In this document: positions 1 through 4,750 of the stretch, one piece after another
Layout: each line of letters starts with the position of its first letter
Numbering within the stretch: position 1 is the stretch's first letter
DNA from: JAMIFN01 sp964544605
GTDB taxonomy: Bacteria > Pseudomonadota > Gammaproteobacteria > Burkholderiales > Burkholderiaceae_C
Direction: 5' to 3'
Assembly (NCBI GenBank): GCA_964544605.1
Contig: CAZJBX010000052.1
Location: 1 to 5,243, forward strand
DNA length: 5,243 nucleotides
Translations under genes and position numbers: made by a program
Notes under the pieces: generated by a model
The model's input: the letters and a program-made list of their open reading frames with translations, nothing else
Told to the model about the DNA's origin: nothing
The model's database searches: none

Positions 1-1
1 A

Positions 2-18
2 GCGGCGCAGAGCGCCGC
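2..18. repeat. GC-rich hairpin at window edge
   Basis: A perfect 7-bp inverted repeat, GCGGCGC (2-8) and GCGCCGC (12-18), separated by the three bases AGA. No T tract follows on either strand, so it is not a convincing intrinsic terminator. It could be structure within the 3' end of a gene lying mostly outside the window. The plus-strand frame starting at base 1 stays open until a TGA at 67-69, but too little is visible to identify a protein. Confidence 0.4.
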
Positions 19-73
19 ACTCCAGAGGCTGGCGCAGCCTGCCGTGGCCTTACTGCGTCATTGCTGTGATTCA

Positions 74-101
74 GTAGGGGCGTTGCATGCAACGCCCTTA
101 C
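74..101. repeat. 28-bp near-perfect palindrome, REP-like
   Basis: The core GGGCGTTGCATGCAACGCCC (78-97) is a perfect 20-bp palindrome. The arms extend outward to G74 and C101 with only one non-Watson-Crick pair (G77 with T98), giving a 14-bp stem with essentially no loop beyond the central bases. The end sequence GTAGGGGCG is of the kind seen in short dispersed palindromes (REP or MITE-type elements), but only one copy is visible here. It lies downstream of cobD, beyond the probable terminator, so it could also help terminate transcription arriving from the left. No long T tract follows; the plus strand reads TTACAAG. Confidence 0.6.
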
Positions 102-114
102 AAGATGCGCTGCC

Positions 115-138
115 CAATAAACCCCGCCATGGCGGGGT
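115..138 (-). terminator. Probable terminator of the osmC-nudix-cobD operon
   Basis: CCCCGCCATGGCGGGG (122-137) is a perfect palindrome, and A121/T138 extend it to 18 bp. It sits 9 bp beyond the cobD stop codon. Read on the minus strand, the GC-rich hairpin is followed by TTTATTGGG, a short, interrupted T tract. Position and GC-rich stem support termination; the weak T tract lowers confidence. The palindrome is symmetric, so it could also slow transcription from the other side. Confidence 0.55.
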
Positions 139-147
139 CAGTTCAAC

Positions 148-1149
148 TCAGCCCCCGCCGCCCATAGTCGCCACGCTGACGAAGGCCAGCAGGGTCATGC
201 AGACGACGACGGCGCGCCAGACCAGGCCGATGAGGGTGTGGCTGTGCGCCAGTTGCGGCAGGCGCAGGTCTGGGTCGCCTTCTTGCGGGTTTTGCGGCAC
301 TTGCAGGCTGGGGCTGGCTCTGCGCTCCAACGCCAGACGCAGGCCGAGTGCGCCAGCGGCGGCGTGTACGAGCAAGCGGCTGTGGTCTTCGTTGGGGTCA
401 CCCGCTTTGCATTCACGCCAGCGGGCGATGGCTTCTTCAAAATTGCCGACGATGGCAAACAAAAGGGCGGTGATGCGGGCGGGCAGCCAGTCCAAGTAAT
501 GCCAAGCCTGCTGCGCCACTTGTTGCATGGCGGGGCTGATGGGGTGTTCCTCTTGCTGGCTCTCTTGGCCCTTGTTGGCCGCGCAATAACGGGTCACTTG
601 CTCGCTCAGGCGGTAGGCCAAAGCCCCAGCGGGGCCCAGACCCAAAAGCAGGCCGATGAGATAGGCCACCAAAGGCCCAAAGACATGCAGATGGGCCGAG
701 TAAGCCCCCAAGCCCAAGCTGCGCTGCAAGGTTTGTTGCAGGCTGATGCTGTTTTGGCTGCCGCTGGGCAGTTGTGCCCACGCCGTCAGTTCGGCTTGTG
801 CTTGTGCCAATTGCTCGGCATCCAGCGCTTGGCGGATGCGGCTGAAGTGGCCGCTGAATTGGCGGAAGCCTAGGGTGAGGTAGAGCACGGCAGCGTGCAG
901 CAGAAATTGCAGCACCCAAGCCCACCAGAAGTCCAGCCAGCCCAGCAGGTGGTGCAGCACAGTGGTGAGGAGGGCGGGCAGCAGGGCAATAAAGGCCCAA
1001 CTGAGCCAAGCGCTGGCTTGTTGGCCAGCATCAAAGCTGCGCAGATTTTGCGCAATCCAAGCGCGGCTCAATTGCTGCGGCAGGCTGCTTGGCCCCAAAG
1101 GGCGGGCTTGCTCCAGCAATAGGGCCAGAAAAATGGCGAAAAAACTCAT
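148..1149 (-). CDS. CobD/CbiB-superfamily (AmpE-like) membrane protein
   Basis: A 333-residue integral membrane protein of the CobD/CbiB superfamily, which also includes AmpE. Hydrophobic segments appear at about residues 2-14, 48-70, 73-95, 156-178 and 305-327, with a possible re-entrant or amphipathic stretch around 219-236. Two stretches match the family: HVFGPLVAYLIGLLLGLGPA followed by GALAYRLSEQVTRY (about 155-188), and LDWLPARITALLFAIVGNFE (219-238), which resembles the CbiB 'PARLTAL' region. True CbiB/CobD attaches aminopropanol to cobyric acid, but no cobalamin gene is visible here, so that activity is not assured. The start ATG overlaps the Nudix stop as ATGA, with no clear Shine-Dalgarno sequence (upstream bases TTTTTACTGGC), suggesting translational coupling. 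The C-terminus ends in four glycines. The fold assignment is fairly safe; the reaction is unknown. Confidence 0.8.
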   Translation of the reverse strand: MSFFAIFLALLLEQARPLGPSSLPQQLSRAWIAQNLRSFDAGQQASAWLSWAFIALLPALLTTVLHHLLGWLDFWWAWVLQFLLHAAVLYLTLGFRQFSGHFSRIRQALDAEQLAQAQAELTAWAQLPSGSQNSISLQQTLQRSLGLGAYSAHLHVFGPLVAYLIGLLLGLGPAGALAYRLSEQVTRYCAANKGQESQQEEHPISPAMQQVAQQAWHYLDWLPARITALLFAIVGNFEEAIARWRECKAGDPNEDHSRLLVHAAAGALGLRLALERRASPSLQVPQNPQEGDPDLRLPQLAHSHTLIGLVWRAVVVCMTLLAFVSVATMGGGG

Positions 1150-1880
1150 GCCAGTAAAAAGGAATAAAGGTGGCGCAAGATGCCTGCGCTAGCGCCCCAG
1201 ACGAAGCGCGGCTGGCCGTGCTGGTCATGGCTGGGCATGGCGTACCAGCGCCGCAGCAGGCCCAAATTTTCGACCTCTTGGCGGTGGTGTTGCTGGGGGT
1301 CGAGCAAATGTGCCAGCGGAATTTCAAAGGCGCTGTCCACCTCGGCGGGGTTCAGGCGCAATTGGTAATCGGGCTGCACCAAGGCGACAACGGGGGTGAT
1401 GTCATAGGCCGTGCCTGTGGTGTAGTTGGGCAGTTGCCCAATCACTTCCACCTGCGCGGGCGGCAGGCCAATTTCTTCCTCGGCCTCGCGCAGGGCGCAG
1501 GCGGCGGCATTGGCATCGCTGGCATCCATGCGGCCACCCGCAAAGGCGATTTGCCCCGAGTGGTTGCTCAGCCCACTGGCGCGCTGTGTCAGCAGCACTT
1601 GCAGTTGGGGGCGCGCCACAATCGCCAGCAAAACGGCGCTGGGCGTGAGGTCTTGCTGCACCCAGGGCCGCTCAATGATTTCTGTGGGTTGCCAGTGCGG
1701 GTGCTGGGCAAAGTGCTGGCGCAAAGCGCCAGTTTGCAGGCGCTCAGGCGGCACGCTGAGCTGGCCCGCTTGCGGCGGCAGCAGTGGCAGGCGGCTGGGG
1801 TCAAAGCCCGCCGTGCGGCGGCGCAAATCGGCACGAAGGGCTTGCAATTGGCTGGCAGGCAGGGGCTGCGGCGCGTCCAT
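1146..1880 (-). CDS. Nudix hydrolase, CoA pyrophosphatase type
   Basis: A 244-residue Nudix protein of the NudL/YeaB-like CoA pyrophosphatase group, which cleaves CoA and oxidised or acylated CoA to phosphopantetheine products and 3',5'-ADP. The CoA-specific motif precedes the Nudix box: LLTQRASGLSNHSGQ (96-110), then IAFAGG (111-116). The box core is REAEEEIGL (131-139) with metal-binding glutamates E134-E136. As I recall for the NudL group, the G-to-R spacing is one residue longer than the classical box. Later conserved stretches are EVDSAFEIPLAHLL (180-193) and WGASAGILRHL (228-238). The N-terminal 80 residues form a less conserved lead region. FAGG replaces the more usual FPGG. The gene starts 19 bp after the OsmC stop with a weak AAGAAAG ribosome site and overlaps cobD by 4 bp. 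The family is clear; the exact substrate is inferred from the motif. Confidence 0.9.
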   Translation of the reverse strand: MDAPQPLPASQLQALRADLRRRTAGFDPSRLPLLPPQAGQLSVPPERLQTGALRQHFAQHPHWQPTEIIERPWVQQDLTPSAVLLAIVARPQLQVLLTQRASGLSNHSGQIAFAGGRMDASDANAAACALREAEEEIGLPPAQVEVIGQLPNYTTGTAYDITPVVALVQPDYQLRLNPAEVDSAFEIPLAHLLDPQQHHRQEVENLGLLRRWYAMPSHDQHGQPRFVWGASAGILRHLYSFLLA

Positions 1881-1899
1881 AGCTGGGCTTTCTTCGGGT

Positions 1900-2361
1900 T
1901 TAAACCTCTTGGATGTCGAAGCTGGAAGTGACCTCGGCGGTTTTGCCCAGCATGATGGTGGCCGAGCAATATTTTTCGTGGCTCATTTGAATAGCGCGTT
2001 GCACGGCGGCTTCCGGCAGGTTTTTGCCGCTGACGGTGAAGTGCATGTGGATTTTTGTATAGACCTTGGGTTCGGTTTCGGCGCGTTCGCCTTCAATCTT
2101 GACGGTGCAGCCTTCTACGGCGTGGCGGCCGCGCTGCAAAATCATGACCACATCAAAAGAGGCGCAGCCGCCTGCGCCAGCCAGCAGCAGCTCCATGGGG
2201 CGAGCGCCTAAATTGGCGCCGCTGATGGCGGGGTTATCGGTATTGGGTGCGCCATCCATGACGATGGCGTGGCCTGAGCCCGTTTGGGCCATAAAAGTCA
2301 TATTGGAACGGCTGCCGCCATCAACGGCTTTGGCGCCAACCCAAGTTACGGTGCAATCCAT
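1900..2361 (-). CDS. OsmC-family protein (YhfA-like)
   Basis: A 153-residue OsmC/Ohr-superfamily protein of ordinary length for the family. These act as cytoplasmic homodimers that reduce organic hydroperoxides using a cysteine pair. The peroxidatic cysteine is expected at C66 in ELLLAGAGGCASFDVV (57-72) and the second at C132 in MSHEKYCSATIML (126-138). The arrangement most resembles the E. coli YhfA branch rather than Ohr. I chose the start at 2361 although the frame stays open upstream to 2496. AAGGA lies about 8 bp before this ATG, the family's usual N-terminal beta strand (CTVTWVGAKAVDGG) follows at once, and the upstream 45 codons read like non-coding DNA. It is the first gene of the probable three-gene minus-strand operon. 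Its own promoter is not obvious. YhfA-branch proteins have no firmly established physiological substrate that I can name. Confidence 0.9.
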   Translation of the reverse strand: MDCTVTWVGAKAVDGGSRSNMTFMAQTGSGHAIVMDGAPNTDNPAISGANLGARPMELLLAGAGGCASFDVVMILQRGRHAVEGCTVKIEGERAETEPKVYTKIHMHFTVSGKNLPEAAVQRAIQMSHEKYCSATIMLGKTAEVTSSFDIQEV

Positions 2362-2375
2362 ACGGCTTTCCTTCT
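2354..2375 (-). promoter_or_regulatory. Ribosome binding site fixing the osmC start
   Basis: Read on the minus strand the sequence is GAAGGAAAGCCGTATG. The AAGGA core sits about 8 bases before the ATG at 2361. No comparable site precedes the longer in-frame start at 2496, so this decides the 153-residue form. Confidence 0.7.
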
Positions 2376-2504
2376 CGTGTTTTTGTAGGGAAGGGCGCTG
2401 GGCAGGCGGCGTGAACAGCCCCTCTGCGCTGGCCCATGCTGCGGCAATTATGCGACAGATTGCACAATACCCTAGTGCCGCTTCGGGGTATGGCAAAAAT
2501 TAAT

Positions 2505-2521
2505 TTGTTGCAGTGCAGCAA
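2505..2521. promoter_or_regulatory. TGCA-rich dyad operator, PhaR-type candidate
   Basis: TTGTTGCAGTGCAGCAA is a 17-bp dyad of the form TTGnTGCAnTGCAnCAA. Seven of its eight flanking pairs are symmetric around G2513. T2504 and A2522 extend it by one more pair. As known for PhaR, the polyhydroxyalkanoate-responsive repressor, operators are TGC/GCA-rich inverted repeats near phasin and PHA genes. This site resembles them in composition and symmetry. It covers the -35 side of the promoter just downstream, as a repressor site would. No phaR or phasin gene is visible, so the regulator's identity is inference. Confidence 0.5.
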
Positions 2522-2534
2522 AAAGGCTTATACT
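2505..2534 (+). promoter_or_regulatory. Sigma-70-like promoter upstream of the candidate sRNA
   Basis: The -10 hexamer TATACT (2529-2534) differs from consensus at one position. The best -35 is TTGTTG (2505-2510) with an 18-bp spacer; TTGCAG (2508-2513) gives only 15 bp. An AT-rich stretch (2495-2506) lies upstream. The expected transcription start is about 2541, at the base of the first hairpin of the downstream unit. The dyad operator overlaps the -35 and much of the spacer. Confidence 0.55.
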
Positions 2535-2540
2535 TCGCAG

Positions 2541-2626
2541 CGTTACATGGTTCATGTGACCCTTTGTCTCCTCCACCCCTAATCAGGTGGTTTACCCCAG
2601 CCCTTTAAACGGCTGGGGTTTTTTTT
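2541..2626 (+). ncRNA. Candidate small RNA with 5' hairpin, CUCCUCC stretch and terminator
   Basis: Predicted transcript of about 85 nt from the TATACT promoter. It has three structured parts. First, an 8-bp hairpin GTTACATG (2542-2549), loop GTT, CATGTGAC (2553-2560), with one G-U pair. Second, a pyrimidine-rich unpaired stretch CCCTTTGTCTCCTCC (2560-2574), running into a small CCACC/GGTGG hairpin (2573-2577 and 2586-2590). Third, an intrinsic terminator with eight T's. The CUCCUCC segment (2568-2574) is complementary to a strong Shine-Dalgarno sequence, as in several known trans-acting regulators. There is no open frame beyond 11 codons (2547-2582), and that frame lacks a ribosome site. I do not recognise a named family. 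The alternative is a decayed or attenuated leader of the downstream synthetase gene. Confidence 0.5.
2594..2626 (+). terminator. Strong intrinsic terminator
   Basis: ACCCCAGCC (2594-2602) pairs with GGCTGGGGT (2611-2619) in a 9-bp stem. The loop is CTTTAAAC, and T2619-T2626 gives a run of eight T's. This is the best intrinsic terminator in the window, and it faces the plus strand with no protein gene in front of it. That is the main reason to suspect a non-coding transcript here. It also insulates the acyl-CoA synthetase gene from the upstream promoter unless readthrough occurs. Confidence 0.85.
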
Positions 2627-2669
2627 GCCTGTTTTTCTCGCTTGTGGGGGCAGGGCTTTGGCGGCTGGC

Positions 2670-2698
2670 GCTTTGGGGTTGATTTTTGCGCCTAAAAT
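2670..2698 (+). promoter_or_regulatory. Possible promoter of the acyl-CoA synthetase gene
   Basis: The -10-like TAAAAT (2693-2698) lies 17 bp after a weak -35, GCTTTG (2670-2675). It would start transcription near 2705 and give a leader of about 110 nt. The same TAAAAT box occurs ahead of mdh (4695-4700). It is needed if the strong terminator at 2594-2626 works, since no other promoter lies between. The -35 match is poor. Confidence 0.35.
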
Positions 2699-2771
2699 GA
2701 GCCAGATAGCCCGCCAGCAAAGGAGCTTGGCTCCCTTGCCGGCGGCTTTTCTTTGTTTGCCCGCCGCCGCG

Positions 2772-2787
2772 CCGCAGTGTGCTGCGG
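2772..2787 (+). other. Hairpin in the synthetase leader
   Basis: CCGCAG (2772-2777) and CTGCGG (2782-2787) form a perfect 6-bp GC-rich stem with a TGTG tetraloop. It ends 16 bases before the AGGA ribosome site of the acyl-CoA synthetase gene. It does not cover the ribosome site, so it may simply be leader structure or mRNA stabilisation. No T tract follows. Confidence 0.4.
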
Positions 2788-2803
2788 ACATCGACACGAT
2801 TAA

Positions 2804-2819
2804 AGGAAGCCCCAATATG
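2804..2819 (+). promoter_or_regulatory. Ribosome binding site fixing the synthetase start
   Basis: AGGA (2804-2807) lies 9 bases before the ATG at 2817. It supports the internal start over the in-frame ATG at 2625, which lies inside the T tract of the terminator and has no ribosome site. Confidence 0.75.
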
Positions 2820-4619
2820 ACGACCAGCCCCATCGTTAGCCGAGAAGAAAGCCAAAAGAAACTGGACTTGCGCGGCGCCGCCAGCGCCAAAGTGCGTGCC
2901 AGCCAAACTTACACCACGGCTGAACGCGTGGAAGAAGCTGCCGCCGAGTTTGCCGAGCGCTTTTGCTTGGCCTACCAAGACCGCCGCTACACCTATGCCG
3001 AGCTGAACGCCGAGGCCAACCGAGCCGCGCATATTTTGCGCACCCAGTTGGGCGTGCAATGTGGCGATGTGGTGGGCTTGGCCCTTGAGAACCGCCCTGA
3101 GTTTTTCTTTTTCTGGTTCGGCCTGATGAAAGTGGGCGCAGTCGCCGCCTTTATCAACACCAACATCACCGGCAAGCCCTTGGCCCACGCCTTTGAAGTG
3201 ACGGATGCCAAAGCCTGCATCGTGGGTGAAGAAGTTTTGGCCCAATTCGCTTGCGAGGAGGTCGCTGGCCTGAAGAAGTGGCTGGTGCCCGATGCCGAGC
3301 TGCCCGCCAGCGCCGAGCTGCGCGCCTTGGCCGATTTCGATTTTGGTAGCGCTTGGGCGCAGGCCAGCACAGATAACCCGCCTGCCGATTGGCGCGCTGG
3401 TTTGGTGGCGGAAAAACCCGCCATCCTCGTCTTTACCTCAGGCACCACGGGCCTGCCCAAGGCGGCCATCATCAGCCATGCCCGTTGGTTGATGACGGGC
3501 TTTGTCATGCAGCAAACCCTGCACACCCATGCCGATGATGTGTTCTACGCCTATCTGCCGCTCTACCACGGCGCGGCTTCGCTCTCGCTCACGCCCACGG
3601 CCTTTGTCATGGGTTCGGGCTTGGTGGTGCGCCGCAAATTCAGCAAATCCCAGTTCTGGAACGATGTGCGCCACTACGGTGTGACGGCCATGCAATATGT
3701 GGGTGAAATCTGCCGCTATTTGCTCACGAATCCGCCGCAAGCCAATGACAAAGAGCACAAGCTGCGCGTGATGACGGGCACGGGCTTGGCCACCGAGCTG
3801 TGGACGGCTTGGGTGGAGCGCTTTGGCGACATGCAAATCATTGAAAGCTGGGGCGCGACCGAGTCCAACGCCACCACGGTGAACACCGACAACCGCGTCG
3901 GCTCGGTGGGCCGCGTGCCCGATTGGAACAAAACCAATCTGCGCCTGCTGGCCTACGATGTGGACAATGATTGCCACATCACCGACGAAAACGGCAAAAA
4001 ACGCTTTGCCAAGCCCGGTGAAGTGGGTGAGGCCTTGGGCATGATTTTCCAAATCCCTGACTCCATCGCAGGCCGCTTTGAAGGCTATACCGATGCCGCC
4101 GCCAGTGAGAAAAAAATCTACCGCAACCTCTTTCAAGAGGGCGATGCGTGGTGGGCTTCTGGCGATTTGATGCGTGAAGATGAAGACGGCTACATCTGGT
4201 TTGTCGATCGCTTGGGCGATACCTTCCGCTGGAAGTCTGAGAATGTCTCCACCATGGAGGTGGCCGACAACTTGGGCGACTTCCCCGGCATTGAAACCAT
4301 CACCATTTACGGCGTAAAAGTGGGCGAGCACCCTGGCCGTGGCGGCATGGCGGCCATCACCTTGCAAGAGGGCGCGAGCTTTGACGGCAAAGCCTTCTAC
4401 GATTTGTGCGCCGAGCGCATTCCGCGCTACGCTGCGCCGCTTTTTGTGCGCATCATGCAAGTGGCCGATATGACCAGCACCTACAAGCTGCGCAAGGTCG
4501 ATTTGCAAAAGCAGGGCTTTGACCCCGCTGTGGTGCAAGACCCGCTGTGGGTGCGCGACGAGCAGGCGGGCGCTTATGTGCCTTACAACGCCGACGCAGT
4601 GGCCCGCATCACAGCCTAG
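2817..4619 (+). CDS. FATP-type long-chain acyl-CoA synthetase
   Basis: A 600-residue adenylate-forming enzyme that activates long- or very-long-chain fatty acids with ATP and CoA, probably at the cytoplasmic face of the membrane. The AMP/ATP-binding P-loop is FTSGTTGLPK (206-215), the adenine-pocket motif WGATES (345-350), and the ribose-binding aspartate is D450 in ASGDL. The segment DRLGDTFRWKSENVSTMEV (464-482) is the FATP/VLACS signature, distinguishing it from FadD. The catalytic lysine of the C-terminal lobe is expected at K557 in TSTYKLRK, where FATPs usually read TGTFK. Length fits bacterial FATP-like synthetases (about 600). The N-terminal region has no clear membrane anchor, though GDVVGLALENRPEFFFFWFG (83-102) is hydrophobic. 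The frame continues upstream to 2625, but those 64 codons overlap the terminator and promoter and are rejected. It appears monocistronic. The chain-length preference cannot be read here. Confidence 0.93.
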   Translation: MTTSPIVSREESQKKLDLRGAASAKVRASQTYTTAERVEEAAAEFAERFCLAYQDRRYTYAELNAEANRAAHILRTQLGVQCGDVVGLALENRPEFFFFWFGLMKVGAVAAFINTNITGKPLAHAFEVTDAKACIVGEEVLAQFACEEVAGLKKWLVPDAELPASAELRALADFDFGSAWAQASTDNPPADWRAGLVAEKPAILVFTSGTTGLPKAAIISHARWLMTGFVMQQTLHTHADDVFYAYLPLYHGAASLSLTPTAFVMGSGLVVRRKFSKSQFWNDVRHYGVTAMQYVGEICRYLLTNPPQANDKEHKLRVMTGTGLATELWTAWVERFGDMQIIESWGATESNATTVNTDNRVGSVGRVPDWNKTNLRLLAYDVDNDCHITDENGKKRFAKPGEVGEALGMIFQIPDSIAGRFEGYTDAAASEKKIYRNLFQEGDAWWASGDLMREDEDGYIWFVDRLGDTFRWKSENVSTMEVADNLGDFPGIETITIYGVKVGEHPGRGGMAAITLQEGASFDGKAFYDLCAERIPRYAAPLFVRIMQVADMTSTYKLRKVDLQKQGFDPAVVQDPLWVRDEQAGAYVPYNADAVARITA

Positions 4620-4631
4620 TGTGCCCCTGAG

Positions 4632-4655
4632 CAAAGCCCCTTTCATGGGGCTTTG
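4632..4655 (+). terminator. Hairpin terminator after the acyl-CoA synthetase gene
   Basis: CAAAGCCCC (4632-4640) pairs with GGGGCTTTG (4647-4655) in a perfect 9-bp stem with the loop TTTCAT. It begins 12 bp after the stop codon. The trailing bases TTATGG are a poor T tract, so termination may be partial, but stem and position are typical. Confidence 0.65.
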
Positions 4656-4677
4656 TTATGGCCGCAGCGCCCAGCCC

Positions 4678-4700
4678 TTGTGTGGCCCGTCTTTTAAAAT
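4678..4700 (+). promoter_or_regulatory. Possible mdh promoter
   Basis: TAAAAT (4695-4700) is a reasonable -10 hexamer and would start transcription near 4707, giving a leader of about 44 nt for mdh. The nearest -35-like sequence, TTGTGT (4678-4683), is only 11 bp away, and the sequence at proper spacing (CAGCCC) is not a match. The promoter may be activator-dependent, or the call may be wrong. Confidence 0.3.
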
Positions 4701-4709
4701 CGCCCCCAG

Positions 4710-4730
4710 TTTTTTGTTTTTTTATTTTTT
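4710..4730 (+). other. T-rich tract in the mdh leader
   Basis: Nineteen of these 21 bases are T (runs of 6, 7 and 6 broken by one G and one A). It ends 8 bases before the GGAG ribosome site (4739-4742) of mdh. No hairpin directly precedes it, so it is not an intrinsic terminator. Unpaired U-rich leaders just upstream of the ribosome site are known to bind ribosomal protein S1 and raise translation, and they can bind Hfq. Either role here is inference. Confidence 0.5.
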
Positions 4731-4750
4731 AACCTTCTGGAGTTCTGTTT

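Larger units (their letters stand above)
2362..2816. other. Divergent intergenic region between osmC and the acyl-CoA synthetase gene
   Basis: A 455-bp stretch without a convincing protein gene. From left to right it holds the osmC leader and ribosome site, a 6-bp inverted repeat ATACCC/GGGTAT (2467-2472 and 2486-2491) of unknown meaning, the TGCA-rich dyad operator (2505-2521), a promoter with a TATACT box, a candidate small RNA ending at a strong terminator (2541-2626), a second weak promoter (-10 at 2693-2698), and a structured leader for the synthetase. No confident promoter for osmC was found. The best -10-like match on the minus strand is CATAAT at 2452-2447, without a good -35. Confidence 0.8.

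Noticed and set aside
1..69. C-terminal tail of a plus-strand gene ending with TGA at 67-69
   Set aside because: Only 22 codons are visible, with no recognisable motif. The other plus frames are equally open over this short distance, so it cannot be supported.
44..873. Long plus-strand open frames opposite the cobD gene (44-499 and 238-873)
   Set aside because: They are antisense shadows of a GC-rich coding gene. Their translations show no recognisable motifs, while the minus strand gives a clear membrane-protein family.
2447..2452. CATAAT on the minus strand as the osmC -10 box
   Set aside because: No acceptable -35 at 16-18 bp (the sequence there is CTAGGG or similar). Too weak to list as a promoter.
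2362..2496. 45-codon upstream extension of the OsmC-family frame
   Set aside because: OsmC proteins start close to the MDCTVTW position, a good AAGGA precedes the ATG at 2361, and the extension covers probable promoter sequence.
2547..2582. 11-codon open frame (MVHVTLCLLHP) ahead of the terminator, as a possible attenuator peptide
   Set aside because: No ribosome site, the start lies inside the 5' hairpin, and there is no run of one regulatory amino acid. The non-coding RNA reading is simpler.
2625..2816. 64-codon N-terminal extension of the acyl-CoA synthetase frame
   Set aside because: It begins in the T tract of a strong terminator, lacks a ribosome site, and reads as low-complexity Ala/Pro-rich sequence. 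The ATG at 2817 has AGGA at 9 bases and gives a family-typical 600 residues.
3438..4646. 402-codon minus-strand open frame opposite the acyl-CoA synthetase
   Set aside because: It is a mirror of GC-biased codons of a well-identified enzyme, is His/Gly/Ala-rich without a family motif, and has no ribosome site.
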